A stretch of DNA of 64,000 nucleotides from Desarmillaria ectypa (taxonomy: Eukaryota; Basidiomycota; Agaricomycetes; Agaricales; Physalacriaceae): NCBI GenBank assembly GCA_030407005.1, contig JAUDYN010000008.1, positions 868,001 through 932,000 on the forward strand, in the 5' to 3' direction. Each line of letters opens with the position of its first letter. The first letter of the stretch is position 1. The notes beneath the pieces were generated by a model. The model saw nothing but the letters and a program-made list of their open reading frames with translations, ran no database searches and was not told where the DNA came from. Both the position numbers and the translations under genes were made by a program. Shown here piece after piece: positions 24,801 through 35,454 of the stretch.

Positions 24801-26610
24801 TCGCCTTGTGCTACAGGGATTTTGACGTTTGGCCGCCTCCCGACGCCGTTCACGATGAGCAGAACGAGGTAAATTGGCGTCCCCTTGTATGATTTGTGTG
24901 GCTAACGTCGTAATTCTTAGGTCGAATACGCCTCCCTCGCGCATGATCTGACCCTGATCGGTATCACTGGTATTGAAGATCCGCTTCGTGAAGGTGTCCG
25001 CGACGCCGTCGCCAAATGTCATAAAGCTGGAGTTACAGTCAAGATGTGTACTGGAGACAACGTCCTTACTGCTCGCTCAATTGCATCACAATGTGGGATC
25101 TATACAAGCGGTGGTATAATCATGGAAGGACCCATTTTCCGCAAACTCGACCGCAACGACATGCTCGAGATTGTCCCTCGCCTTCAAGTATTGGCGCGTT
25201 CTTCTCCGGAGGACAAGAAGCTCCTCGTTGAAACCCTCAAGTCGTTGGGAGAAATTGTCGGTGTAACCGGTGATGGCACCAACGATGGACCTGCACTGAA
25301 GACCGCACATGTCGGATTCTCCATGGGCATCGCAGGGACAGAAGTTGCGAAAGAGGCATCGGACATCATTCTCATGGACGATAACTTTTCATCGATTGTG
25401 AAGGCTATCATTTGGGGACGCTGTGTTAATGACGCTGTCCGGAAATTCTTGCAGTTCCAGATATCTACCAACATAACGGCTGTCGTCATCACTTTTGTGA
25501 CGGCTGTTGCATCTACTGATGAACAGCCTGTCCTTACAGCTGTTCAGCTGCTGTGGATCAATATCATTATGGACACATTCGCTGCACTAGCTCTTGCTAC
25601 AGATCCCGCGACAGAAAAACTGCTTGATCGTAAGCCAGATAAGAAGACGGCCCCGCTATTTTCTGCGGACATGTACAAAATGATTCTGTTTCAGTCGATC
25701 TATCAAATCATCATCTCGCTAATCTTCCACTTCCTTGGCCTTACAATTCTTGGACTCGACGCGACTGATCACGACGACACCGTTGTGCAGACATTGGTGT
25801 TCAACGCATTCGTTTTCGCGCAAATCTTCAACTCGGTTAATTGTCGACGATTAGACAGGAAGCTCAATATATTTGAGGGCATCACGAAGAACTACTATTT
25901 CATGGGTATCACGTTGATCGGTAAGTGGGTTTGGTTGTTTTTTTTGGGCGGCTCTAACGTCTCTTCGGAACAGAGGTTGGTGTACAAATACTTATCGTCT
26001 TCGTTGGAGGTGCTGCGTTCCAGGTCACCCGTGTGGGTGGTCGGGAATGGGGTATCTCCCTGGCTTTGGGCGTCGTTTCGATACCACTGGGTGTAGCAGT
26101 TCGGCTGTTGCCCACCAAACCGTTTGAGAAGGGCTTCAAGAAACTAGGACTTCTCGGACGAAGTGAGGTTCTCCCGACCAAGAATGCTGATACTGAAGGA
26201 TGGACTGGTGCGATCACCGTCGTCAGAGACAACCTAGGAACGTTTGCGAATCTGAGAGGTGGTCGAGTTCGTTCGTCGTCGTTCGTGGTCAAGAGCCGCC
26301 GGGCAACTTTGTCAGATGACCAAGGTCCCATGAGATTGTTGGTATTCTCATCTATATTGTGAACGACATGTCACTGACTGTGTTTTGGGATTTTAGATCA
26401 TCACTCCTCACAATGGCCCCGACCATGATGGCAGGAGCTGTAGCTGCTGGTCACAGCTATATCAAGCCAGGTAATCTGTCGGATCCTGCGCACAACGATC
26501 CGTCTGTATCATCCGCCGCGCTGTGGGAGGGCAAACTTCGATTACATCCAGATACCCCGAAGGACGATCCCGCATACAGGAAATTTGGAGGTGAGCAGAA
26601 TATGGTGTGA
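21877..26610 (+). CDS. PMC1: Ca2+-transporting P-type ATPase (PMCA/Pmc1 type)
   Basis: Ten-exon model: 21877-22917, 22968-23105, 23165-23287, 23337-23646, 23703-23856, 23914-23993, 24054-24868, 24921-25920, 25974-26358 and 26397-26610; about 1419 aa. A long Ser/Pro-rich and then Lys/Glu-rich cytosolic N-terminus precedes the core. Motifs seen are CDESGATGESD (actuator), VPEGLP (Ca-binding helix 4), CTDKTGTLTQN (phosphorylated Asp near residue 657), KGASE (nucleotide binding), TGDN, GDGTNDGPALK and LLWINIIMDTFAALALA (helix 6). These define a P2B Ca2+ pump, in fungi typically vacuolar and controlling cytosolic Ca2+. Exons 1-9 join in phase with canonical introns. The last junction is uncertain: a 38-nt intron is needed to reach the C-terminal frame that ends at 26610. 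Confidence 0.93.
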
Positions 26611-26925
26611 TTGCTCGCTTGTCTGTTTCCCGATCTGCTTTCTTCACTTATTGGCGCACTCATATCAACCACACACTATGTAGCATACTCATCAACATGT
26701 CCCCTAGTTACTAGAATATCATACACGTTCTACACTAATGCATTTCTACGAGTGAGTTCGGAAGCGTACGATCGACGGTGACTCTAAATCGAGTCAAAAT
26801 GCCCACGGCTTAGCTAAGACGGGCGACACTTCTTTCCAGGTAACCACCATCACTACCACTTTCCTGCTTGTGCTGTCACCCCATCACGAGCGTATCAGTC
26901 GACTTTAGAAACTAACGACTGCAAG
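26611..26925. other. Intergenic, ATPase 3' flank and eIF1A promoter
   Basis: No gene or repeat recognised in these 315 bp. It separates two genes in the same orientation. Confidence 0.5.
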
Positions 26926-27573
26926 ATGCCCAAGGTATGTTCCTCCATCTTTACATCGGATTTCAATTTGACTCAAGATCCGGGGTTCAGAATAAGGGAA
27001 AGGTGCGCATTACACGTTTCGCTCAGCACCTAGTTTTTACATCGATGCTATCCAGGGAGGCAAAAATCGCCGCCGAGGAAAGAATGAAAATGATGATGAC
27101 AAGCGTGAGCTTGTTTTCCGGGAGGATGGGCAGGAATATGCCCAAGTGACGAAGATGCTGGGGAATGGACGGTTAGAAGCGCAATGCTTTGATGGGGAGA
27201 AGCGGTTAGCGCATATCCGAGGGAAGATGAGGAAAAAAGTGCGATTCTTTATTACATCGTATTTTTTGGCGGTTCGTTGATAGCGTGCAGGTGTGGATCA
27301 ACCAAGGAGACATCGTCCTCCTTTCGCTTCGGGACTTCCAAGATGACAAAGCCGATGTGATTGTCAAGTATACCGCTGACGAGGCAAGAAATCGTGCGTC
27401 TCTCCCCCTTCTTTCAACGCCCTCGTAGTTGATATGTTTTACCTTTAGTCAAAGCGTACGGTGAGTTGCCGGAGAACGCAAAGATCAACGAGACAGATAC
27501 GTTTGGTGAGGAAGATGGAGAATGTACATTCGAGTTTGGAGATGAGGGTGAGGTCGACATCGACGATATCTAG
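26926..27573 (+). CDS. TIF11: Translation initiation factor eIF1A
   Basis: Five exons: 26926-26934, 26991-27002, 27056-27238, 27291-27393 and 27449-27573; 143 aa, the normal eIF1A length. The first two coding exons are only 9 and 12 nt, encoding MPK and NKGK, and are required to build the universally conserved basic N-terminus [15 protein letters not shown]. The S1/OB-fold follows ([34 protein letters not shown], then [20 protein letters not shown]) and an acidic tail ends at DIDDI. eIF1A binds the 40S A site, promotes scanning and start-codon selection, and recruits eIF5B through its C-terminus. All introns are GT-AG and phases agree. Confidence 0.96.
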
Positions 27574-27773
27574 GCTTTGCATTCATGACGTACGTGCTTT
27601 CTTCTGGCTTGTTTTTCGTAGCTGACTTTTGGCTCAGTGTACTCTGCATTTCTCCGCCTTTACTTTACTCAATAAGAGGATATTCACGACCAAATCTATC
27701 CTACAAGCTGTCATCCAATATACGTCTGATGCCTTGAAACATGTATACCTAACTGTCTAACAAAGAGATGTCG

Positions 27774-28012
27774 CAGTGCAAGTCCTGATTTGGGAGGCTT
27801 CTGAGCTTGAGTTTGAGTGTCTAAAATAATGCAGAGAGCCTTTAGATACTCAGTACTTACTCGCCTAGATACACTATCAGCGCTACAAGGAGGCGCGACT
27901 TGTTATAGACGCCGTCCAACCACTAGGGCGCTAAAGTACTCGGGAACACGGGCCGGAGAATTGTTGGGAACCGGCCTGAAGGCAGTGCGCCAAGCCTTCC
28001 AGGATATATCTT
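27774..28012. repeat. Dispersed repeat, copy 2 (contiguous)
   Basis: This copy matches the two blocks at 21100-21168 and 21566-21769 in order and orientation, without the 400-bp interruption. It overlaps the first coding exon proposed for the downstream kinase. In both copies one forward frame reads RAGELLGTGLKAVRQ followed by FQ and IS, so the shared part is open in the same frame in both places. Origin unknown. Confidence 0.75.
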
Positions 28013-29921
28013 TTGACCTTGCACACCACAAAATATGGGAGGTCATCCAAGTCCTCCCAATATCAGTACCCGACACTGTACTCAGCGAAAGCACCACTCT
28101 CCCGACGCGTCCAAGTCTGCCCAACTGGACTGAACTCAACCTAGAGGACGAGGAAACTGATGTACAAATCCAGATTCAGAGTCTAATTCGCGATGTTCCC
28201 TGTTCTTGGATGTCCGTGGATTTGATATCACCAGCAGTAGAAGTCATGGTTATGGATGTACTGCAGCAGGTATGTTGATGGTAGAGTTTTGATTCAGTAG
28301 CTCTAATGGACTGTCAGGAGTTGGATGACTTGTCTCGTCCTGATAGTTATCGTACCGCCTGCATGAAATGTCTTCGAGCACTGAGCATGGTCCGGAATAT
28401 TGTGCCCTCTTCCTTTTCTTCTCAAGATGTGACTAGAGGAGGGACAAATCCTGTCTGCGGTGGCGGCTTTGCAGTGAGCTCTCCACTTCGTCAATTGTTT
28501 CGCCTCTATACACGGCATATCTTGCAGGACATTTGGGAAGGATATCTTCATGATACTAAAGTCTGCTTGAAGGTCCTGCGAATATTCGAGCCTGAGGTGA
28601 AGACGGTCCGGGTGAGCCCGTGCACGTACTAAGCCCAACTGCATCGTAATGTGTTGCAGGATTTTTGCCAGGAAGCTCCCATATGGAGGCAACTCCGCCA
28701 TCCTAATGTTCTTCCTTTCTTAGGAGTTAAAAAAATCCTTTTCGCTCCCAGGTACTGCCTGATCTCTCCCTGGGTGGCTAACGGAAACATCATGTCGTAT
28801 CTCAAAGTCTATCCTGATCACAATCGCCTTACGTCGGTACATCAGCCTAATATTTACATCATGTGAGAGTTGAAGCTATCTTTCTCCAGCTGGCTCAGGT
28901 TGCCGAAGGGATGAGGTATTTGCACAATCTTGATCCTCCAATAGTACATGCCGACACCCGCGGGGTGGGTTCGTTCCCTTCAGTTTCCTCATGCCATTTC
29001 TGACATGGGCCGGTCTCAGGCAAATATTCTTGTGATGGATGATCTACGTTGCTGTTTGGCAGATTTTGGCCTTTCCCTGTTCGAGGAATCACAGGCTCTC
29101 GGCAACTTCTCTTCTAACAGAGGTAGCATTCGCTGGCTAGCCCCGGAGTATATGGATCCAAACCTATTTGGTGGATCATACATCACCGCTAGGGATATCT
29201 ATGCCCATGGATGCACTGCTGTCGAGGTGGGCCCAGCGACGCACCTGCCGAATCCACGCACGCTTATGTCATTCTTCCAAGATCTTTACCGGCAAGCCAC
29301 CCTTTAGTCACATCAAGTATGATGTTTCTGTTATTCACGAGGTCACAAAGGGAAAGCATCCACCGAGACCACCTTCAAATGTTTTCCCAGATGACGAACT
29401 GTGGTCACTCGTAATGGCATGTCTCACAGCTTTGCCAAGTCAGCGGCCGAATGCGAAACAGGTTTTAGAGATCTTAGCAAACGCAACCTTCGGTAAAGAC
29501 CCCCTTCAAGGTAAGTCGGCCCCCTCTCGATTCGGATCTCATCCCGGACTTCATTCCCATAAAACCCTCAGAGAAAAGCGATGGCTTCGATAACTCCCCG
29601 TTCCTTGTGCAATGCGAAGAATCACCGGCTGTACGTGTTGTCTCAGACACCGAGGGAAAGGCCACCTCCACTCGCCAAATCCTATCTACCCACGCCGCAC
29701 CTTCCAGTGGCAAGCGCCGTCGATCATTGAGCCCAGAGGAGCCTCTGGTATCTCCTAACACTCGCTCAGCTAATCCAACCGTCCATATGAAACCTGAAGG
29801 CATATATCTCGAACTTTCACAAACAAGTGAAGGGATTGATGTTCCCCACGCGAAGCGCATTAGAGTGGGAGAGCTTGTAGCTGGGCATCTACTCCCTTTG
29901 GAGCAAGATGCAACCTTTTGA
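27829..29921 (+). CDS. TKL-type protein kinase, agaric-expanded family
   Basis: Eight exons: 27829-28269, 28318-28473, 28528-28611, 28660-28836, 28890-28964, 29020-29226, 29282-29510 and 29572-29921; phases agree, 572 aa. The kinase domain begins about residue 190. It has a Gly-rich loop GGGFADIWEG, the ATP lysine in VCLKVLR, QEAPIWRQLRHPNVLPFLG (helix C and beta-4), catalytic loop IVHADTRGANILV, metal-binding ADFGLS, activation-segment WLAPEYM and IFTGKPPF. All key residues are present, with HAD in place of HRD. The C-terminal tail is Ser/Pro-rich with a basic GKRRRS cluster that could be a nuclear signal. The start is uncertain because exon 1 overlaps a dispersed repeat; a later start would still leave the kinase domain intact. 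Substrate unknown. Confidence 0.85.
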
Positions 29922-30867
29922 TTAAGGGTACCACACCTCAGCACTAGTCATCACGGTGGCGATACAGGATAGGAATTGTACATCTGGTGCATCGATTTCT
30001 CCTTGACCCGATACTCCCCCGCTGTAGATTCCATGAATATTCGGTTTTGCTCCGTTCTACACGTGTATTTCTATTCACTGCACACATGATGATACACTCT
30101 GCCCCAAGCTTGAGCGTAAGGATAACCGAAGTGACGCCTCGTAGGTAGAGCTAGGCATTGTTCGAATAGTGTGTTTGCGTCTTTGACCAGCTTTACTTCG
30201 GTTACCGTTCAAAATCATCATTCTTACAAGTTAACCCTTGAATGTTTGAACGGTTTAACTAGAGGGTCGCAGACTCGTAGGATATGGACAACTTGGCCCT
30301 GATCGCGAAACTCAATCAACTAAGCTTATAGGAATCAAAAGAACAGTTGAACGAGATGTTATTGCGGTGGGCAGACAAAAATCATCTATAATACCACGTA
30401 GCGTAGGAGAAGAGAAAAATAAGAAACGAGAAACGAGAAAATGTTATTATGACAGATACACCACGACCGTAGTCGTGTGTATAATGTCCGCTTACGAGAG
30501 ATCAGCTCCCATTCGCACCGATTAGAACACCTGTAGGGGGGTAACAAATTAATGTTCGGCACTCGAAAACGCGTGTGGAAAATCCCTTGTCGGAATGTCA
30601 GTCTTTTTTTCATCTACCAGTTGTTCCTGCTGAACTCCTGCTTGTGAAGTCCGAGTAACGGGGCTAGGTAATCCCAATACATTTGTCTGGAATGTATATC
30701 TACTGGTCTCTGCTCTATATATCGATATATTGAGAGGAAGACTCCGAGTATCCAGGTTCTTGAGGCCGACAGGTAGGCGAGCTCGTAGGGCTTCAAACAG
30801 AAGGATGTGGTGTCGGAACTTCTTTACACTCAAGCCAATCCTATCGATGCACTTGCATACCAGCAAC
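29922..30867. other. Intergenic between two convergent genes
   Basis: About 0.95 kb of 3' flanks of the plus-strand kinase and the minus-strand epoxide hydrolase. Short frames only; no domain, LTR or structured RNA recognised. Confidence 0.5.
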
Positions 30868-32515
30868 TCAGTCATACCCAGTCATCCCTGGAACCACACC
30901 CGCTGCAGCTCCGCCTTTACCGAAAAACTTCCTCAAATCATCCGCCAACTCCGATGGCTTCTCATGTGCCGCAAAGTGACCTCCATGGGCATGTTCAGAT
31001 ACGAACTTGAGGTTGCCTATCGCTTGAGTCCATCTACGAGCAAAAGCAAACCAGTCAGATATGGTAAGCGGGACGAGGTGAACTAACGTCTTGGGCTTCC
31101 GTCGAAGTTCTTTGGGGAAATATGAAGCACCCATGGGAATGATGGGAAACTTCGCTGTGGTCTTGAATGCGATGGCGGCATCTTCCTCCTGCCTTATCTC
31201 ATAGTAGATTCTCAGAGAGGCCGTAGGGCCTGCGCGGGAGAACAGGTATATAGAGACCCAGGTCAATACTGTGAGTGCCATTGAGTGGCTGCGGGGTACT
31301 TTGAAGTTACAGATGAAATATTACTAACCTTCATCATCTCCCCATGGATATTCATCCGTCCAGCTGAGCAGTTTCTCGTAAATCCATGCAAGAAGCTTTT
31401 AGGGTCGTTTAGCAGCAACATGGCACTGTGTCCTGGAGGCCACTTACGCCGACGGGAGAATCAGCCAGAGAATACCCAATAGTCTGGGGCTGGGTCGCTT
31501 GCTCGTGGAAGTATCCGCGACCTGTGGCATCAAACGCCTTGGAACGTTGCATACCTGCTTTCTCAACCGCGTTCAAAGGCAGAAGGCGGTCCTTGAGCCA
31601 GAGCAAGGGACACGATATGGGGGGCTTGGCTCCGCTGATTCAGGCCGATGGTCAGGACTGTGTCGTAACAAAGGACAGGGTGGACACATACGGCGAGAAG
31701 TTGGTATGCCATGCTTTTGCATGGCTTCCGCCATATTTGGTAGCTATGGTACGAGTAATCTGCTTACAGGTTAGTGTTAACATTGGCATTGTGAAGTCCA
31801 TCACTAACGTGTGCTCCCCAGTCGCCTCCTTGCGTGACTGAGTGATAGGATTAGAGCTGGATTTTCAAGTACAACAGACAAGATTACCGTAAGCATCGTA
31901 GCCAAGAGCGAGCATGAGCTTATGTCCGACCTGAAAGCGGGATCAGAATCTTCTTCGAGGTCTAGAGCTTCGAGCCTACTTCTGCATATTGAGCACTTGC
32001 AAATCCCTGCTTGGTGGGCGCCTGTGAGAACCCATACCCGGGCAGACTGAGAGCGACAACATGAAAGCTCGGGTATTCAGAAGAGGAATCGGTCAAGAGC
32101 GGAAGGAGTTTCTGCACTTCAATAAAACTGCCAGGCCCTATTATGAAAAGTTGTCAGACAAAGGATCCGACAAGGTACAGAACTCACATCCGTGAACGAA
32201 CAGCAAGGGGATGGCATTCCCCACCTTGCTCTTCTGATGCATAAAGTGAATATTGAGCGTTCCAAATCCGTCAACAGGGATGTCGAGCGTGAACTGGGGC
32301 AAGTCAGCATTTAGAGTAACTTCGTGTGTTCGCCAGTCATAGCCTTCTTTCCACCGAGTGACGAGGCGACGAATATCTGCTAGCGGCACGCCGTATTTCA
32401 AGCCGGAATCGTCGAGCTCGTCGGGGAAATTGACCAAGTCGAGTTTCCGACGGAGGAGTTGGATTTTCTCATCAGGGACCGCGATTTTGAAGGGTACTGC
32501 TTCTGAGGGAGACAT
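30868..32515 (-). CDS. Epoxide hydrolase (alpha/beta hydrolase with EHN domain)
   Basis: Nine exons on the minus strand: 32515-32188, 32137-31980, 31930-31888, 31837-31809, 31759-31692, 31634-31448, 31395-31329, 31268-31088 and 31033-30868; all introns GT-AG and 49-60 nt, phases agree, 408 aa. The N-terminal epoxide-hydrolase domain covers about residues 1-110. Then come the oxyanion motif HGWPGSF, the nucleophile elbow QGGDWGAH (Asp), a lid region containing QPQTIGYSLADSPVG, and the catalytic His in HAHGGHFAAHEKP. The family opens epoxides to diols; substrates may be xenobiotic or secondary-metabolite epoxides. It is divergent from EMC4 (305 bp between starts). A decayed paralog lies at 62331-63880. 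Confidence 0.93.
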
Positions 32516-32820
32516 GATGGTATGAGAGAAAGAAGGGTCGATACGTTATGTTATAAAGAAGCAGTCATATGGTCTAGTATGTTTTAATAAGAAACATATG
32601 ACATTGTAAATGTTCATTTACTCACGGTGAAGTACCCAGGATGAATAATAGCGAATATATTGGTAAATGCCGCTGTATATCGACCTCTGACTGAAAACGA
32701 GAGTGTTGAGACGATCTCTCGTTCGTCTAGTCAGTACTTTATGTGCGCTCGCAAGCCTCGGACTGCTCACAAACGAAGGAGCAATCGGAACTCGGCCCGG
32801 ACTCCTCCTTCCCAACCACC

Positions 32821-33447
32821 ATGCCATCGAAAACACTCGATTTCGCGTCCTTAGAAGGCACCTCCAGATATCGCCAACTACCATCTCCTCCCGGTTTCTC
32901 CAGATCCCTAGCCACTGTGCGTCTGTCTGCCTGCATGCCCTCAGATTAAAGCTTGTCCTGACATCCTTCCAGTCCAAAGGGCCGTCCAAGTCGTCCACTG
33001 CCTCGACAGCAGCCTACGATCAGCTGAAAGAACGCCGAGCATGGGATATGGCCATCTCTCCCGCCAAATCACTACCAATGCAAGCTTTCATGCTCTACAT
33101 GTCCGGTGGCGGGGTGCAGATATTCAGTATGGGCATCGTTGCCATGCTCTTGTGGACGCCGTTCAAGAATATCGCCGGGATTAACGAAGGTACATCTGTT
33201 ATGGCCATGCAAGCATGTATGTTGTTGACCTCCAGTAGCCTTTGTGCAATTCGCGCCATCGACGGCGCCACCAAAATCGCTTACGACCCTGCCTCTGCAA
33301 AAGATCGTATACGTGTTATGCAATATGTTGACGCTGGCGGTGGGGTTGTGGAAATGTCGGTCAATGGGGTTGCTGCCTACTGGGACGGGAGACTGGCTTG
33401 CTTTTGAGACGAGAGGCCTGGTGAGATTTTTACCTCTGTTACCATGA
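32821..33447 (+). CDS. EMC4: ER membrane protein complex subunit 4 (EMC4)
   Basis: Three exons: 32821-32916, 32973-33189 and 33236-33447; 174 aa. Conserved EMC4 features are the cytosolic stretch DQLKERRAWDMAISPAKSLP, then MQAFMLYMSGGGVQIFSMG leading into the first membrane segment (IVAMLLWTPFKNI), and a second membrane segment followed by LWKCRSMGLLPTGTGDWLAF. EMC inserts tail-anchored and polytopic proteins into the ER membrane. The end is slightly uncertain: a GT at 33421 and an AG at 33464 allow an alternative last intron with a stop at 33476. The gene converges on the minus-strand gene ending at 33519, leaving under 75 bp between stops. Confidence 0.93.
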
Positions 33448-33518
33448 GCAATTCACACTAACAGCTTACGAGGTAGGCTCCCGAATTATCATTATTCTAG
33501 CTTACACCAGTTGTGATA

Positions 33519-34564
33519 CTATCCTGATTTCTTACTGCCAAGATCCTTCATCGCTTTCTCCACCTCAAGCCTTTCCATCACAGCCTGGGTAAGACTCGAC
33601 TTGCCTCTAGCCCCACCTGCAGCTTGCGGCGTAGTAGATGCTCCCTGTTCGCGAGTCCGCAAGTGATGTGGTACGATAATTGGCGTGGAAGGCGGTGGTG
33701 GTGGCCACTAGTCGCGACACTCAGAAACACAATTAGGCGATTGGGAGAAAACACCTACGTTTCGTCTGGGTTGATTAAAATGAAGTGCAGCCCACGGCGG
33801 GTATTCCTTCTCCAGCCGAATGATGTGTTCCTCGAGAAATTGTATTCTCGCTAGTAGGCTTGCTGGAGGAGAAGGTACTGCTAGACATTGAGAGACGCAG
33901 TCAGAGAGAGAGAAAAAAGACAGGGTACATACCGTAATGTACCGCTAGATGAGACTCAACATTCACGATTCGCTCAAAAACAGCCGGATACTCATCGGCC
34001 TCGTCTGCCTTTTGTTTTCCCTTTTCCTCCAGGACCGACTCTTTTCTCTTCGTTGTTCGACGCAGCGGCCCGTCTTCGTTTTTAGCAATGTCATATCTCA
34101 TCTGCGTATCACGATCCAACGTTTTGGCGTCCGTTCTGGCGCAGGACGTTTCGGCTGTGGGACGAAGAAACTCTGCTCGATTAGATGCGTCGTTTCGAGC
34201 ACGGTTGCGGCTCAGGTATTGCGAGATGGATTTTGTGACGGTACTTGGTGGTGGTAAGTCACCTGTATATGCTGCCTTGCGGTCATTCAGTGTATCTGGT
34301 TCTGGTTCAGGTAAATGCTGCGTGTACATCAATACAATGGGTAAGCTTGGAAGAGAGGCATACCTTGATATTCTCAATAAGACTTTCTAGAGCCCCGGGC
34401 ACGGTTTGTCGTTCCCAGGCAGGGTTCAGGACGAGCATGTCGAGTTCGAAGCCGCGAAGAGCTTGGGTGAGACCCATTTCTTGGAGGAACATTTTGAGAG
34501 CAGAGTCCCATGATTGGCTGTTGTCAGGATGGTCGGTATCGGTGCTTGCAGCTGGATTCTCCAT
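33519..34564 (-). CDS. MBIP-like conserved fungal protein
   Basis: Four exons: 34564-34364, 34317-33933, 33880-33759 and 33707-33519, introns 46-52 nt, phases agree, 298 aa. An acidic helical N-terminus is followed by a basic/Ser-rich linker. A conserved block comprises FERIVNVESHLAVHY, then SLLARIQFLEEHIIRLEKEY (coiled coil) and PPWAALHFNQP. A Pro-rich segment (WPPPPPSTPIIVP) and a charged C-terminus follow. The coiled-coil plus PPWAALHFNQP block resembles basidiomycete proteins annotated as MAP3K12-binding inhibitory protein; that name is a family resemblance, not evidence of the animal function. The start codon lies 108 bp from the divergently transcribed RNase P subunit gene, suggesting a shared promoter. 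Confidence 0.75.
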
Positions 34565-34672
34565 GGACGCGAATGTCAAGCATCAGTGGCTGTGTCCCTC
34601 CCATTGCAAATCATTTATGCTACTAAGCTCGGTCCGGTCCGATCCGCCCGATCTTCCCTACTTCAAACCACC

Positions 34673-35337
34673 ATGGCCAAAAAGTCAAAAGACGAGGTGC
34701 CCAATCCCAACAGCGTTCCCAACAGAGACATTATCCAGCGTCTCAATTTTCTGTATCAAGCTAGCGTGTATCTCAATGGTGTCACCTCCCAGTCACCTCC
34801 ACAAAGAAAGAGAGTCACTACTAGTGATCTATCCCGCAGCTACGTGTCTTCCATGAAAATTGTAGGAAAAAAGACGACTGTGAAAATGTGCGTCTTCCTA
34901 GGATATTCTATGTTTCGAGTCTAATAACACTGAAAGGGATCCATCCGTCAAGCGAACGATCTGCAAAGGGTGCGATACCATCCTCGTTCCAGGGTCTACG
35001 GTCTCGATACGAGTGAAGAGTGCGCATATATCCATATTTGCTGTGCTGTATCGCTGAGTGACGCCTAGAATCACAATCCCATGGCCATCTCATGGTTTAC
35101 ACTTGCACTCGTTGCAAAACGCCGCGTCGAATACCTGCGCCACCTGTGGATCGTTCGTCAGATGTGGAATCCTCTCCTGCTGTGGAATCTAGCGATTCTG
35201 TGTCACTTGCAAAGAAGGGCGCAAAGCCTCATATTCCTCCGCTGTTTGCTAGGAAGGCGGGTCATGTCTTCTTTTGTGGGCAAGAAAAGGTTCTGACCGA
35301 CGAGCCGTCGCTAGGGGATGGAGTGTTCATTGTCTAG
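34673..35337 (+). CDS. RNase P/MRP Rpr2/Rpp21-type zinc-binding subunit
   Basis: Three exons: 34673-34887, 34937-35019 and 35069-35337, introns 49 nt, phases agree, 188 aa. The N-terminal helical region (PNRDIIQRLNFLYQASVYL) and SRSYVSSMKIVGKKTTVKM are typical of the Rpr2/Rpp21/Snm1 family. A zinc ribbon is formed by TICKGCDTILVPG and, after intron 2, YTCTRCKTPRRIPAP. In RNase P this subunit contacts the RNA and supports pre-tRNA 5' maturation; Rpp21/Rpr2 versus Snm1 (MRP-specific) cannot be settled here. The C-terminal ~70 residues are Ser/Glu- and Lys-rich and less conserved. Confidence 0.88.
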
Positions 35338-35454
35338 ACTGCCTAAAGAGATATTTATGCAGTTCTCCCCTTTTATGCGCGATAGTATTAAATTGTATTA
35401 TTTGACGTCAACTTTGTACATGTTACCAGAGGTGTCCCTTTCTTCAACACCACC

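Noticed and set aside
27860..27940. tRNA-like A/B boxes in the dispersed repeat, suggesting a SINE
   Set aside because: On the minus strand TAGTGGTTGGA resembles an A box and ATTCGCGCC weakly a B box, but they are only about 14 bp apart, too close for a pol III promoter, and there is no tail or target duplication.
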